A program made the translations under genes and the position numbers. From Bacteroidales bacterium (lineage in GTDB: Bacteria; Bacteroidota; Bacteroidia; Bacteroidales; JAAYUG01), in assembly GCA_012517825.1 (NCBI GenBank), contig JAAYUG010000185.1, positions 1 to 44,879 on the forward strand: a stretch of DNA of 44,879 bases. Direction: 5' to 3'. Within the stretch, counting starts at the first letter, position 1, and each line of letters opens with the position of its first letter. Under the pieces are notes generated by a model. It searched no databases, was not told where the DNA came from, and saw only the letters and a list, made by a program, of their open reading frames with translations. Of this stretch, positions 16,319 to 24,723 are shown one piece after another.

Positions 16319-17338
16319 ATGAAAAATCCTTCAACATCTTGGCTGGGATTGGAATTGCGCAATCCCATTATTGCCGCCAGTTCCGGACTCACGGAACACC
16401 TGCCCGGACTGCTGGAACTTGAGAAAAACGGAGTTGGTGCCGTCGTCCTCAAATCCCTGTTTGAAGAGGAAATCCTGCTGGATATAGAAAACCGGCTGAA
16501 ACAAATGGCATCGGAATCATTTATATACCCCGAGACCGTGGAATTTTATGAGCAGGATGAACGTATCCAGGAACATACCGCACGGTACCTCGATCTGATC
16601 AGATCGGCAAAAAAAGAGTTGTCGGTACCGGTAATAGCCAGTATCAACTGCGTTACGGCCGAAAACTGGATTTATTTCCCCAGGGAAATTGAATTGGCAG
16701 GAGCAGACGCCCTTGAACTCAATGTTTTTATTTTGCCAACCGATACCAGGCGTACAGCCCAGGAAAGCGAATCGGTCTATTTCGACATTGTTAAACAGGT
16801 CCGCAAGCTGATTAAAATCCCGGTTGCCCTCAAAATCAGTCCGTATTTTACCAATCTGATATCGTTCGCTGATCAGATTTCCGGTATGGGAATTCAGGGA
16901 TTGGTACTATTCAACAGGTCGTACAATCCCGATATCGACATTGAAAAGCTGGAAATCACATCGGCAGGGGTGCTCAGCTCACCGTCCGATATCTATAATT
17001 CGCTGCGCTGGATTGCCATCCTTTCTTCCCGTGTGCAATGCGATTTAGCCGCATCCTCCGGCATTCATGACGGCACAGCACTGATCAAACAGATCCTGGC
17101 CGGCGCAAAAGCTGTTCAGATTGCTTCAGCAATTTACAAAAACGGGCCCGGCATAATTGCAAAAATGCTTGATGAACTCTCGGAGTGGGCACAGGAGAAA
17201 AAATTTGATTCCATTAAACAGTTCAGAGGCATGCTCAGCCAGTCAAAAACCGGAAATCCTGCTGCTTACGAACGTGTACAGTTTATGAAATATTTCAGGG
17301 GCTACCACCCTTCCGCCAGTTCGCCCGATTTTATCTGA
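16319..17338 (+). CDS. Dihydroorotate dehydrogenase-like flavoprotein
   Basis: A 339-residue (beta/alpha)8-barrel protein of the DHOD superfamily, in the DHOD-like subgroup rather than PyrD itself. It opens with WLGLELRNPIIAASSGLTEH, the flavin-phosphate-side loop of this group, and contains VPVIASINCVTAENW, IPVALKISPYFTNL and a late SSGIHDGTALIKQILAGAKA segment for FMN phosphate binding. The substrate is uncertain. In this subgroup the dehydrogenation of dihydroorotate is not established, so no pyr symbol is given. It is divergent from the Rrf2-type regulator and precedes the DUF434 gene by 17 bases, so the two plus-strand genes probably form an operon under that regulator. It is expected to be cytoplasmic, since no signal peptide is seen. 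Confidence 0.85.
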   Translation: MKNPSTSWLGLELRNPIIAASSGLTEHLPGLLELEKNGVGAVVLKSLFEEEILLDIENRLKQMASESFIYPETVEFYEQDERIQEHTARYLDLIRSAKKELSVPVIASINCVTAENWIYFPREIELAGADALELNVFILPTDTRRTAQESESVYFDIVKQVRKLIKIPVALKISPYFTNLISFADQISGMGIQGLVLFNRSYNPDIDIEKLEITSAGVLSSPSDIYNSLRWIAILSSRVQCDLAASSGIHDGTALIKQILAGAKAVQIASAIYKNGPGIIAKMLDELSEWAQEKKFDSIKQFRGMLSQSKTGNPAAYERVQFMKYFRGYHPSASSPDFI

Positions 17339-17355
17339 GTCAGTTTATTACCCGC

Positions 17356-18042
17356 ATGAGGGAAATCGTTAACAACGCCTTTCGTAATGCAGCCGCTGAT
17401 TACTTCTGGCTGCTGAACAGGAAGTACCCCCAGCGGCTTGTTTACAAAATTGTGTGCGACAGATACAGGCTGAATACCTTGCAGAGGGTAATTCTTTACC
17501 GGGGAATTTTCCCGGCGGAAACAGCCGCCCGGCGTCTTGAAAAACGCATCGAAGACCCGAAAGGGTATCACCTGTTGATCGATGTGTTCAATGTACTGTT
17601 TAAGATCACCAGCTACCTATCAGGCCGCCCTGTTTTTATCTGCAACGACGGATTGTTGCGGGATGCAGGAGATGCCTTTGAAAAACAGGTACCCTCAGCT
17701 CTTCTTGAACGCTCGGTCAGCCTCCTGCTTTCCTTTCTGAGGTGCGAAACTCCTGCCTCGGTGAAGTTCCTTATTGATCAGCCTGTTGATAACAGTTCCT
17801 TTTTGGAAGAAATCATCCGTAATCAGCTGGCGAATATTCCCTGCCCTGCTGAAATCAACTGCCTTTATCCGGCCGACAGGCTGATGAGGGAAAGCAGGAA
17901 TGTACTGCTTGCCACAGCCGACTCAGAAATCATCGATCGCTCGGGTTGTATGTATTACGACCTGGCGCACAAAATTCTGCAAAAAGAATTTACCCCGGCC
18001 CTTCTTTCCTTTCAGGAAATTCTTCCGGAGGCAAACCCCTGA
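17356..18042 (+). CDS. DUF434 domain protein
   Basis: A 228-residue protein. The first about 55 residues (AAADYFWLLNRKYPQR, then VCDRYRLNTLQRVILYRG) match the pattern of DUF434. The rest (LLIDVFNVLFKITSYLSGRP, then LIDQPVDNSS) looks like the companion domain usually found with it, which has a Rossmann-like, possibly PIN/Toprim-like beginning. The function is unknown for the family. A conserved aspartate in IDVFNVL and another in ATADSEIID could be metal ligands, which is inference. It lies 17 bases behind the DHOD-like gene and converges with the thioredoxin-fold gene 15 bases away. Confidence 0.75.
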   Translation: MREIVNNAFRNAAADYFWLLNRKYPQRLVYKIVCDRYRLNTLQRVILYRGIFPAETAARRLEKRIEDPKGYHLLIDVFNVLFKITSYLSGRPVFICNDGLLRDAGDAFEKQVPSALLERSVSLLLSFLRCETPASVKFLIDQPVDNSSFLEEIIRNQLANIPCPAEINCLYPADRLMRESRNVLLATADSEIIDRSGCMYYDLAHKILQKEFTPALLSFQEILPEANP

Positions 18043-18057
18043 AAACGCCGGCCGGTA

Positions 18058-18639
18058 TCAGATCAGATCACAGGCCTCTTCAGGCATCCAGTGCTTATCC
18101 TTACCCTCCCATTTGATATTGCATCCAATAGGATTGGTAACCGGTATGCTAACAGGTTTACCCGCTACCAGCTCCCCCAGGGCCCGGTCAAGGTCGTTCA
18201 CCTTCATTCTCGACGGGTCCCTCGGACTATCCACTCCGCGGCCGGTATACACCAGTTCCCTTTTTTCATTGAAAACAAAGAAATGGGGTGTTCGCAAAGC
18301 TCCGTAGTCTTTGGCCGATTTCTGGCTTTGATCATGCAGGTAAACCCAGGGAAATTCATACCGTTCCATGCGTTCCACCATATGGGGAAAATCATCCTCC
18401 TGGTAGGTGTTCGCACTATTGGCATTGATGCCAACAAACTTCACCCCGTACGGGGCATATTTTTCAGCAGTCTGGCGGGTTATCTCGTCCGATCCCAGAA
18501 CATACGGACAGTGATTGCACGTGAAAAAAACCACAAGATACCTGTACTGGTCGAAATCGCGGAGCGAATAGGTTTTACCGTCAGTTGCCGGAAGGGTAAA
18601 GTCGGGAGCTTTCTGCCCCGGTTGTAATGTGTAGGCCAT
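18058..18639 (-). CDS. Thioredoxin-fold protein (peroxiredoxin-like, redoxin domain)
   Basis: A 193-residue protein with an AhpC/TSA or redoxin fold: [19 protein letters not shown], then [13 protein letters not shown] with C41 and C44 forming an intact CxxC. Later come [15 protein letters not shown] and [12 protein letters not shown] with the cis-proline. This pattern fits the PRX-like-1 group of thioredoxin-family proteins, which may be peroxide reductases or disulfide carriers. There is no signal peptide, so it acts in the cytoplasm. It follows the TIM-barrel gene on the minus strand by 40 bases. It is unlike the two lipoproteins at 1517-3938, which have lost this active site. Confidence 0.82.
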   Translation of the reverse strand: MAYTLQPGQKAPDFTLPATDGKTYSLRDFDQYRYLVVFFTCNHCPYVLGSDEITRQTAEKYAPYGVKFVGINANSANTYQEDDFPHMVERMERYEFPWVYLHDQSQKSAKDYGALRTPHFFVFNEKRELVYTGRGVDSPRDPSRMKVNDLDRALGELVAGKPVSIPVTNPIGCNIKWEGKDKHWMPEEACDLI

Positions 18640-18679
18640 ATCGTTTTTTATTTGAAAACAAAATAGGGCCTAAAAAAGT

Positions 18680-19624
18680 TCAGGTGAGTAACGGAATATT
18701 ATTTTCCCTGGCCACCGAGCGCACATAAGCCGCTGCTTCATCATAGTCACTTTCTTTTTCGAGGTGTTCCAGCATAAACGGGACATCCCCCAGCAAACTT
18801 GCCTGGGTAAGGAATTCGGCATAATTAAGGTATCCGTTTCCCGGACGACGCTCTTCAAGATGGGTTGTAAGAGACGATGTAAGGATAATATCCTTGGCAT
18901 GGATGCTCTTAATGTAGGGCCCCAGTTTTGAGAAGCATTCTCCGATGAAGGCCGTATTCTCAAAATAGCGGCGCGGACTGTTGATCATGTTCACCACGTC
19001 AAGATGCACGGCAAATGCCCGGCGGTCAATAGCTTTGATCAATTCAAGATAGGAATCGGGAGAGTCAGGATAGGCCCAGGGCATGGGTTCAAGAGTGAAA
19101 TAAGTGCGTACAGGTTTCACTTCATCAATAATGGTGCGCGTGATATCAACAATCATGTCAAACGTTTCGCGGGTCAGGTTTTTCGGATCAGGCCCATCCC
19201 ACTGTTTTCCCCTGGAGCCGCTGATATTGACGCAACAGCGGGCTCCGATTTCTTCTGCCAGAGCCAGGTTGTCAATGCATTTCTTAATAGCCGCAGCCCG
19301 GGTTTCCGGATCTTCCGAAAGAGGATTGCTCCAGGCCCCGGTTTCTGCTATGACAATATCCGCTTTGACAGCTTCCTCGGCATAAGCGCGGATTACCTCA
19401 GCCGGGGCACCGGGCTCCACCGGGCAATAAGCCGCTTTGTACCCTTTCTTTTTTACAAGGGAAACCCATTCCCCCGGTGAGGTGTACTTTCCGAAAACAG
19501 GTGCTCCCAACCTCACAGGAGCGTACCTGGGAATCCCATTTACAGCCTTCGTAATAAAAGGGAAAGAAACCATACCCGCAGCCGTGAGGCGGGTGAATCT
19601 TCGACGTGACATTTTTGTGCTCAT
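18680..19624 (-). CDS. Exported TIM-barrel protein (sugar isomerase/epimerase-like)
   Basis: A 314-residue protein beginning with a Tat-type signal (SRRRFTRLTAAG followed by a hydrophobic stretch), so it is probably folded and then exported to the periplasm. The remaining about 280 residues are an AP-endonuclease-2/xylose-isomerase-type TIM barrel with ISGSRGKQWDG, TLEPMPWAYPDS, VHLDVVNMINSPRR and FMLEHLEKESDY. Glutamate, aspartate and histidine residues are at positions typical of metal-dependent sugar isomerases. The substrate cannot be read. It starts 2 bases after the stop of the RraA-like gene, so the two are probably translated together and may act on the same carbohydrate or keto-acid substrate outside the cytoplasm (inference). 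Confidence 0.78.
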   Translation of the reverse strand: MSTKMSRRRFTRLTAAGMVSFPFITKAVNGIPRYAPVRLGAPVFGKYTSPGEWVSLVKKKGYKAAYCPVEPGAPAEVIRAYAEEAVKADIVIAETGAWSNPLSEDPETRAAAIKKCIDNLALAEEIGARCCVNISGSRGKQWDGPDPKNLTRETFDMIVDITRTIIDEVKPVRTYFTLEPMPWAYPDSPDSYLELIKAIDRRAFAVHLDVVNMINSPRRYFENTAFIGECFSKLGPYIKSIHAKDIILTSSLTTHLEERRPGNGYLNYAEFLTQASLLGDVPFMLEHLEKESDYDEAAAYVRSVARENNIPLLT

Positions 19625-19626
19625 GA

Positions 19627-20409
19627 TTATTCTACTGTAAAATCATAAGGAATCTGCAACTGATCGTATAAAGAACGCCGGCCTTTTTTGTCGGCATTCA
19701 GTACCTCCCGCGCAATACGGGCCACTTCTGCTGCATGCTCCCGGGGCACCACAATCACTCCGTCTCCATCAGCCACAATGATATCTCCCGGACGTATTAA
19801 AACCCCTCCCACAACAACCGGTCTGTTTACTGATTCCACTTCATTACGGCCCGGACGTATTCCACGCCCGCGTTTCATAACATCCATATAAACCGGAACC
19901 TGTTCCTTACTGATTTCATCCGTATCACGCACTCCGCCGGCTGACACAACACCTACGGCACCTTTTTTCTTCCAGTACAGAATATTGTTCGAACCCGTCG
20001 TTCCTGTATCATTATCACCCTGATTATCAATAACAATAATACTTCCTTGCCGGATCGAATCAACAAAGGGTTCAGGGGATATCTTTGTGTACCATTCATC
20101 CCTCCACTTCTCATACTCCTGAAGGGTAAGACCGGTAGGAAAAACCCTGTTGGTGGGAACATACCTCACTGTGAGCGCTATACCTGTTATCCGGTGTGCA
20201 AAATGCACCGGATCTTTCCAGAGTGCCGTAATGGATGGATCCAGCAAACCACAGTCATGCAACCCTATTGCATCCATTCCATCCGATACATCGGCCACGC
20301 GCAACCCTTCGTAAAGCCTGAGTATCTCTGCATCCGAAAGCGTTTTGCCCGGCTGTGCACTTACCAGCAAAGTAAAAAAACCAAAAAACAGAAAAAAAAT
20401 TGTTCTCAT
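19627..20409 (-). CDS. RraA-like aldolase-fold protein with a signal peptide
   Basis: A 260-residue protein with a clear Sec signal peptide (residues 1-18, ending VSAQ). The RraA/dimethylmenaquinone-methyltransferase-like fold then begins: VADVSDGMDAIGLHDCG, SIIVIDNQGDNDTG, GVVSAGGVRDTDEI and VIVADGDGVIVVP. The GGVRD segment with its Arg-Asp pair is the signature of the 4-hydroxy-4-methyl-2-oxoglutarate-type aldolases in this family. Most family members are cytoplasmic, so secretion is unusual. It lies 37 bases behind the Cys/Met PLP enzyme and directly ahead of the exported TIM-barrel gene. The substrate is unknown; a keto-acid aldolase or decarboxylase role is inferred from the family. Confidence 0.8.
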   Translation of the reverse strand: MRTIFFLFFGFFTLLVSAQPGKTLSDAEILRLYEGLRVADVSDGMDAIGLHDCGLLDPSITALWKDPVHFAHRITGIALTVRYVPTNRVFPTGLTLQEYEKWRDEWYTKISPEPFVDSIRQGSIIVIDNQGDNDTGTTGSNNILYWKKKGAVGVVSAGGVRDTDEISKEQVPVYMDVMKRGRGIRPGRNEVESVNRPVVVGGVLIRPGDIIVADGDGVIVVPREHAAEVARIAREVLNADKKGRRSLYDQLQIPYDFTVE

Positions 20410-20446
20410 ACCACTGGAATTTAATCTGCTCCAAGATAAGAAAATC

Positions 20447-21646
20447 TTAAAGTATTCCGGCGCTCACGAGGCACTTTCTTATTTTCGTCCAGGTGCGTTC
20501 AATGTCGTTGTCCAGTCCGACGCTGAAGCGCACCAGCCCCTCGCTGAGGCCCATTTTTCGCTGTTCTTCCACCGGGATTTCCGATGAGGTACTTTTCCCG
20601 GATGCACTGAACAGGGTTTTGAAGTACCCCAGACTTACTGCCAGGTACCCTACATCTTCCATCTGCATCATCTGCATCACCTCATTGGCCTTAGCATGGG
20701 TGCCAAGATCGATAGCCAGCATACCGCCAAAACCATATTCCTCATTCATAAGCGATCGCATAAGCTCATGCTGGGGATGAGCAGGAAGTCCGGGATAAAT
20801 CACAGGAATACCTTCCTCGACAAAACGTCGGGCAAGAAAGTCGGCATTTTTGCTGTGCTGTTTCATCCGGATGTGCAGGGTGTTCAAATTCTTTAATATG
20901 GAAGAGGAACGCAATGGATCGAGCACAGGGCCCAGAAGCATGGCTGTACCCGAATTAACATCCGAAAGAGCATTGATAAATGCCTTGCTGCCACATATGG
21001 CTCCGGCAACACAATCATTCTTACCGTTAATAAACTTCGTCATGCTGTATACAACAATATCAGCTCCAAGAATGGCCGGTGACAGAATCATGGGAGAAAA
21101 GGTGTTGTCAACCAGAAGCAGGATATTATGCCTGTGGGCAATGGCCGCCAGCCTGGGAATATCTGATACCTGCAACAACGGATTGGTCAGTGATTCTGTA
21201 TAAATGCACTTCGTATTGGGCCTGATGGCATTCTCAACTGCTTTCAGATCGGTTATGTTCACAAAGCTCACCTCAATACCAAATTTGGGCAGATAATTCT
21301 TCAGAAAAGCATAGGTGCCGCCATAAGTGGTAACGCTGGTAATAATATGATCACCGCTGTTACATAACTGAAAAATCGTGCAGGTTATTGCCGCCATTCC
21401 CGATGCCGTAATCCAGGCCAGCTCCGTTCCCTCCAGTGCAGCCATCGCTTCCGCCAGGTAACGGTTTGTGGGGTTCCAGTGCCTCGAGTAAAGAAAACAA
21501 CCTTCTGCTTCACCATGAAAAGTGGCCTCCATCAATTCAGCCTTCAGAAACGTGTACGTAGATGAATCGGTAATGCTGGGATTGACGTCACCAAACTCTC
21601 CAAACTGCCGAAGGTCCTGAATGCGGTTTGCCGGATCGTATTTCAT
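20447..21646 (-). CDS. Cys/Met-metabolism PLP enzyme (methionine gamma-lyase / cystathionine lyase type)
   Basis: A 399-residue fold-type-I PLP enzyme of the trans-sulfuration family. Visible are SRHWNPTNRYLAEAMAALEG, ASGMAAITCTIFQL, YTESLTNPLLQVSDIP, LLVDNTFSPMILSP and VVYSMTKFINGKND, with K204 as the Schiff-base lysine. These enzymes cleave or form C-S bonds in cystathionine, homocysteine or methionine. The specific reaction cannot be decided here, so no symbol is given. A tyrosine-poor substrate pocket and the HWNPTNR segment make it diverged from the well-studied members. It heads a minus-strand run with the RraA-like, TIM-barrel and thioredoxin-fold genes. Confidence 0.85.
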   Translation of the reverse strand: MKYDPANRIQDLRQFGEFGDVNPSITDSSTYTFLKAELMEATFHGEAEGCFLYSRHWNPTNRYLAEAMAALEGTELAWITASGMAAITCTIFQLCNSGDHIITSVTTYGGTYAFLKNYLPKFGIEVSFVNITDLKAVENAIRPNTKCIYTESLTNPLLQVSDIPRLAAIAHRHNILLLVDNTFSPMILSPAILGADIVVYSMTKFINGKNDCVAGAICGSKAFINALSDVNSGTAMLLGPVLDPLRSSSILKNLNTLHIRMKQHSKNADFLARRFVEEGIPVIYPGLPAHPQHELMRSLMNEEYGFGGMLAIDLGTHAKANEVMQMMQMEDVGYLAVSLGYFKTLFSASGKSTSSEIPVEEQRKMGLSEGLVRFSVGLDNDIERTWTKIRKCLVSAGIL

Positions 21647-21807
21647 AATCAGAAGAATTTAAATGTTAATATTCCTAAATTTTTTCGGGTATCTGCCGGT
21701 ATAAAAAAATCGTTTGTAAATTCACCGCTGAAATCTGTCTGCTAATTTCTGACAAAAGCAGATGATATGAAAAGAAACAAATAAGGTTATAAAACATCTT
21801 TTAGTCG

Positions 21808-22620
21808 TTGAAGCAAACTGTTAAGAATATCATCCCCTCCTCCGGTTCCGGAAAACGGAAAGCATTTTTGTTTCACATCATATTGTGGCTCTCATTGCCT
21901 CTGTTCTCACAGCAGTATTACACCGGCAATCCTGACTCCATTGTTATTCTCTCGGTGCAGTTGATGGATGAGTCCACATTGAAACCAATACAGTTCGCCC
22001 ATGTTATCAACCTGCGCACCTTCAGAGGCGGTATCAGCGATACGTCAGGCATGTTCCGTTTACCGGTAATGCATGGCGATCTTCTGCGGGTTTCCTCCAT
22101 CGGATACTTTGATCAGTATTACCTGGTACCCGATACACTCAAAGGATTTGTCAGGCTGGAAATACTTATGCGGCAAAAGGTCTATCTGATCAACGAAGTC
22201 CGGATCAATACCCTGGGCAATTATGAACAGTTCCGGAGAAAATTCGTATCAACCGAACTTCCGGATAAGGAAACACGGGAATTACAAAGAAAATTCCGGC
22301 AGATGGCCCGGGATACTGCAATGAAATCGGCACCCGTAAGAACCGGTATTCCCCTGAACTTCCCAAGCCCTGAACAACGCCTCGAAATGCAACGCCAGGA
22401 ATTGTACAAAAAACTGCGCGAACAGCGCATTATGGACGATAAGTTCAATCCGGTTATTGTCAGCCGGCTGACAGGGCTTCAGGGAGATGATCTTTACGAA
22501 TTCATGCGCTACTGCAATTTCAGCAGGGATTACCTGCTCAGCACAAACCACTACGACATTATGATAGCTACGCTTCATGCCTTTGAACAGTATAAACGAA
22601 TTAAAGGCAGAAATAAATAA
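21808..22620 (+). CDS. Exported protein with carboxypeptidase-regulatory-like domain
   Basis: A 270-residue protein of unknown function. Its only possible start is TTG at 21808: an in-frame stop lies just upstream and the next in-frame ATG falls inside the conserved domain. Residues 17-35 form a signal peptide. Residues about 45-125 (VQLMDESTLKPIQFAHVINL, then GGISDTSGMFRLPVMHGDLL, then SSIGYF) resemble the CarboxypepD_reg-like beta-sandwich common in Bacteroidetes surface proteins. The remaining half is charged and helical with several Arg/Glu-rich stretches. It sits 21 bases upstream of the threonine-dehydratase-like gene. It probably lies in the periplasm or is attached to the outer membrane. 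No catalytic motif is visible. Confidence 0.75.
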   Translation: MKQTVKNIIPSSGSGKRKAFLFHIILWLSLPLFSQQYYTGNPDSIVILSVQLMDESTLKPIQFAHVINLRTFRGGISDTSGMFRLPVMHGDLLRVSSIGYFDQYYLVPDTLKGFVRLEILMRQKVYLINEVRINTLGNYEQFRRKFVSTELPDKETRELQRKFRQMARDTAMKSAPVRTGIPLNFPSPEQRLEMQRQELYKKLREQRIMDDKFNPVIVSRLTGLQGDDLYEFMRYCNFSRDYLLSTNHYDIMIATLHAFEQYKRIKGRNK

Positions 22621-22641
22621 CAATTTGCTAATTCTTCCGGT

Positions 22642-23610
22642 ATGGAACTTCCCGGCTTTCACGACATAGAAATGGCCCATGAACGCATTCGTAAGGTAAT
22701 TCACAGAACACCGGTAATGACCTGCAGGGGAATTGATGCTATATGCGGTGTGAGCATATTTTTTAAGTGTGAGAATTTCCAGAAAGTTGGTGCCTTTAAA
22801 TTTCGCGGGGCTTCCAATGCAGTACTTTCCATGACGAAGGAAGAGATTTCCGGAGGAGTTGCTACACATTCATCGGGAAATCATGCGGCTGCCCTTGCCC
22901 TTGCTGCCTCGCAGCGTGGCGTACCGTGTTATATTGTCATGCCCCGCACAGCTCCCGGCATTAAGAAAAAAGCAGTGGAAGCCTACGGAGGAAACATTAC
23001 GTTCTGCGAACCAACACTGGAAGCCCGCGAATCAACGCTCAACCAGGTAGTCGAAAAAACAGGGGCTGTTGTTGTTCATCCGTATAACAATCCATTGGTC
23101 ATTGCAGGTCAGGGAACTGCATCCCTTGAACTGCTCCGGGATGTTCCCGGGCTGGATGCTGTCATCGCTCCGGTCGGAGGAGGAGGCCTTCTCAGCGGAA
23201 CCACAATCTGTGCAAAAAGCCTGAAACCCGACATTCAGGTCATCGGCGCCGAACCCGCTATGGCCGATGATGCCATGCGTTCCCTGCGCGAAGGCAAAAT
23301 CATCCCTTCGGTGAATCCCCGCACCATTGCCGACGGACTGCTAACCTCACTGGGGTCCATTACCTTTGCCATACTCTCTGCCTACAACACCACCATTCTA
23401 ACGGCTTCTGAGGAAAACATCGTTCGCGCCATGCAACTCATCTGGGAACGGATGAAAATCATCGCAGAACCCTCATCAGCTGTTGCCCTGGCAATTATCC
23501 TCGAACATTCCGGTTATTTCAGAAAAAACTTTTCAAGGGTGGGCATCATTCTTTCGGGCGGAAACGTTGATTTGCAGAATCTGCCGTTTGCTCCGGCAAA
23601 ACCAGCGTAG
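22642..23610 (+). CDS. Threonine dehydratase / serine racemase-like PLP enzyme
   Basis: A 322-residue fold-type-II PLP enzyme. FKCENFQKVGAFKFRGA holds the Schiff-base lysine K53. SSGNHAAALA is the substrate loop, PVGGGGLLSG the phosphate-binding loop, and SGGNVD closes the domain. Length and motifs fit the serine racemase or L-threo-3-hydroxyaspartate ammonia-lyase group, without the ACT regulatory domain of biosynthetic IlvA. It probably deaminates serine, threonine or hydroxyaspartate in the cytoplasm; which one is uncertain. Its 3' end overlaps the convergent EEP-family gene by 65 bases. Both proteins keep their conserved ends, so the overlap appears real. Confidence 0.87.
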   Translation: MELPGFHDIEMAHERIRKVIHRTPVMTCRGIDAICGVSIFFKCENFQKVGAFKFRGASNAVLSMTKEEISGGVATHSSGNHAAALALAASQRGVPCYIVMPRTAPGIKKKAVEAYGGNITFCEPTLEARESTLNQVVEKTGAVVVHPYNNPLVIAGQGTASLELLRDVPGLDAVIAPVGGGGLLSGTTICAKSLKPDIQVIGAEPAMADDAMRSLREGKIIPSVNPRTIADGLLTSLGSITFAILSAYNTTILTASEENIVRAMQLIWERMKIIAEPSSAVALAIILEHSGYFRKNFSRVGIILSGGNVDLQNLPFAPAKPA

Positions 23611-24709
23611 CCAGCACAGGAAAATGGTCGGAATAGGGAATCCTGAGGGTATTCATCTCAGCCACGCTGAAAACAGGATCACTCAGGATATAATCAATAC
23701 GAAAAAAAGGCCAGTACGGCAGATTATACGTATAGGATAATCCGCTCCCGGCCTCGGTAAACGTATCATTCAGCCTGCCCCGGATAATTCGGTACGTATA
23801 AGAAACCGGCGTGTCATTCAGATCACCGCACACAATTACCGGGTATACGCAGGACGCAATATGCCGCGCAATTTGAGTTACCTGCTCCGAACGTTTAAGA
23901 TACGCTTCCCGGAGCCTGCTGTAAATGTCTTTCACCTCCTGCAGATGACGGTCGGAATAAGTTAAACGCAGGGTGTCGAGAAAATCATAGTTGGCTTTCC
24001 TGAAACGTACCGACTGCAGATGGGCATTATAAACCCTGATGGTATCCTTTCCGAAAAGGAGGTCGGTATAAATGCATACGTTATACGTATTTTCAAACCG
24101 GATAGCCCCCTTCCGTAATATCGGATAACGGCTGTAGGTGGCGATGCCATATCGCCCCCCCTGATGATCGGTAAAGTAATAATAAAAATAGGCATGTGGA
24201 GCAAGTGAAGCTCCCTGAGGGATTTCCTTCAGGGTAAGCCTGGATTCGGCACGGGAATAAAACTCCTGAAAACAAAGCACGTCAGCCTGCAGGGAATCCA
24301 CAAAATGAAGGATTCCTCTGGCGGCATCCTTGTTGTGAGCCCAGTCATACAAATTGAAAGCCCTGACATTGTATGTAAGAATCCTCAGACTATCGCCGGA
24401 ACATGCACTTTTGTTTTCTCCTGTTTCTTTCCGTATGATGTTCGCAAAAGGGAACCTGACAAAACGCTTAATCTGCACAGAGCCTGCCAGTATAACAGCC
24501 AGGGAAATAAACAGGGCCAGACGCCGGGAAACAGCCCAGTAAACAACAAAAAAAACATTAATGATCAGCAGGAAAGGAAACATCAAGCCCAGAAAAGGCG
24601 CTATCCGCAGAAAACCCGGCGGAATAAGGGGAGAGAGTACCGATGCAAGCAGGAGCAACGCAAAGAGAACATTGATGTAAATAATAATATGCCTGAGAAA
24701 ACGTAACAC
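23546..24709 (-). CDS. Membrane-anchored endonuclease/exonuclease/phosphatase-family protein
   Basis: A 387-residue protein. Three hydrophobic helices (about 5-27, 33-55 and 62-80) anchor it. The rest is an EEP domain of the DNase-I/sphingomyelinase fold with ILTYNVRAFN, CFQEFY, YNAHLQS, CGDLNDTP, RIDYILSD and YSDHFPVLA, all the catalytic blocks being present. Substrates in this superfamily include nucleic acids, phospholipids and inositol phosphates, so the activity cannot be assigned. It is the last gene of a minus-strand cluster behind mutL and two rhomboid proteases, starting 14 bases after the preceding stop. Its last 21 codons overlap the end of the convergent PLP-enzyme gene. Confidence 0.85.
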   Translation of the reverse strand: MLRFLRHIIIYINVLFALLLLASVLSPLIPPGFLRIAPFLGLMFPFLLIINVFFVVYWAVSRRLALFISLAVILAGSVQIKRFVRFPFANIIRKETGENKSACSGDSLRILTYNVRAFNLYDWAHNKDAARGILHFVDSLQADVLCFQEFYSRAESRLTLKEIPQGASLAPHAYFYYYFTDHQGGRYGIATYSRYPILRKGAIRFENTYNVCIYTDLLFGKDTIRVYNAHLQSVRFRKANYDFLDTLRLTYSDRHLQEVKDIYSRLREAYLKRSEQVTQIARHIASCVYPVIVCGDLNDTPVSYTYRIIRGRLNDTFTEAGSGLSYTYNLPYWPFFRIDYILSDPVFSVAEMNTLRIPYSDHFPVLATLVLPEQTADSANQRFRPKE

Positions 24710-24723
24710 AGATGCAGGTTTTA

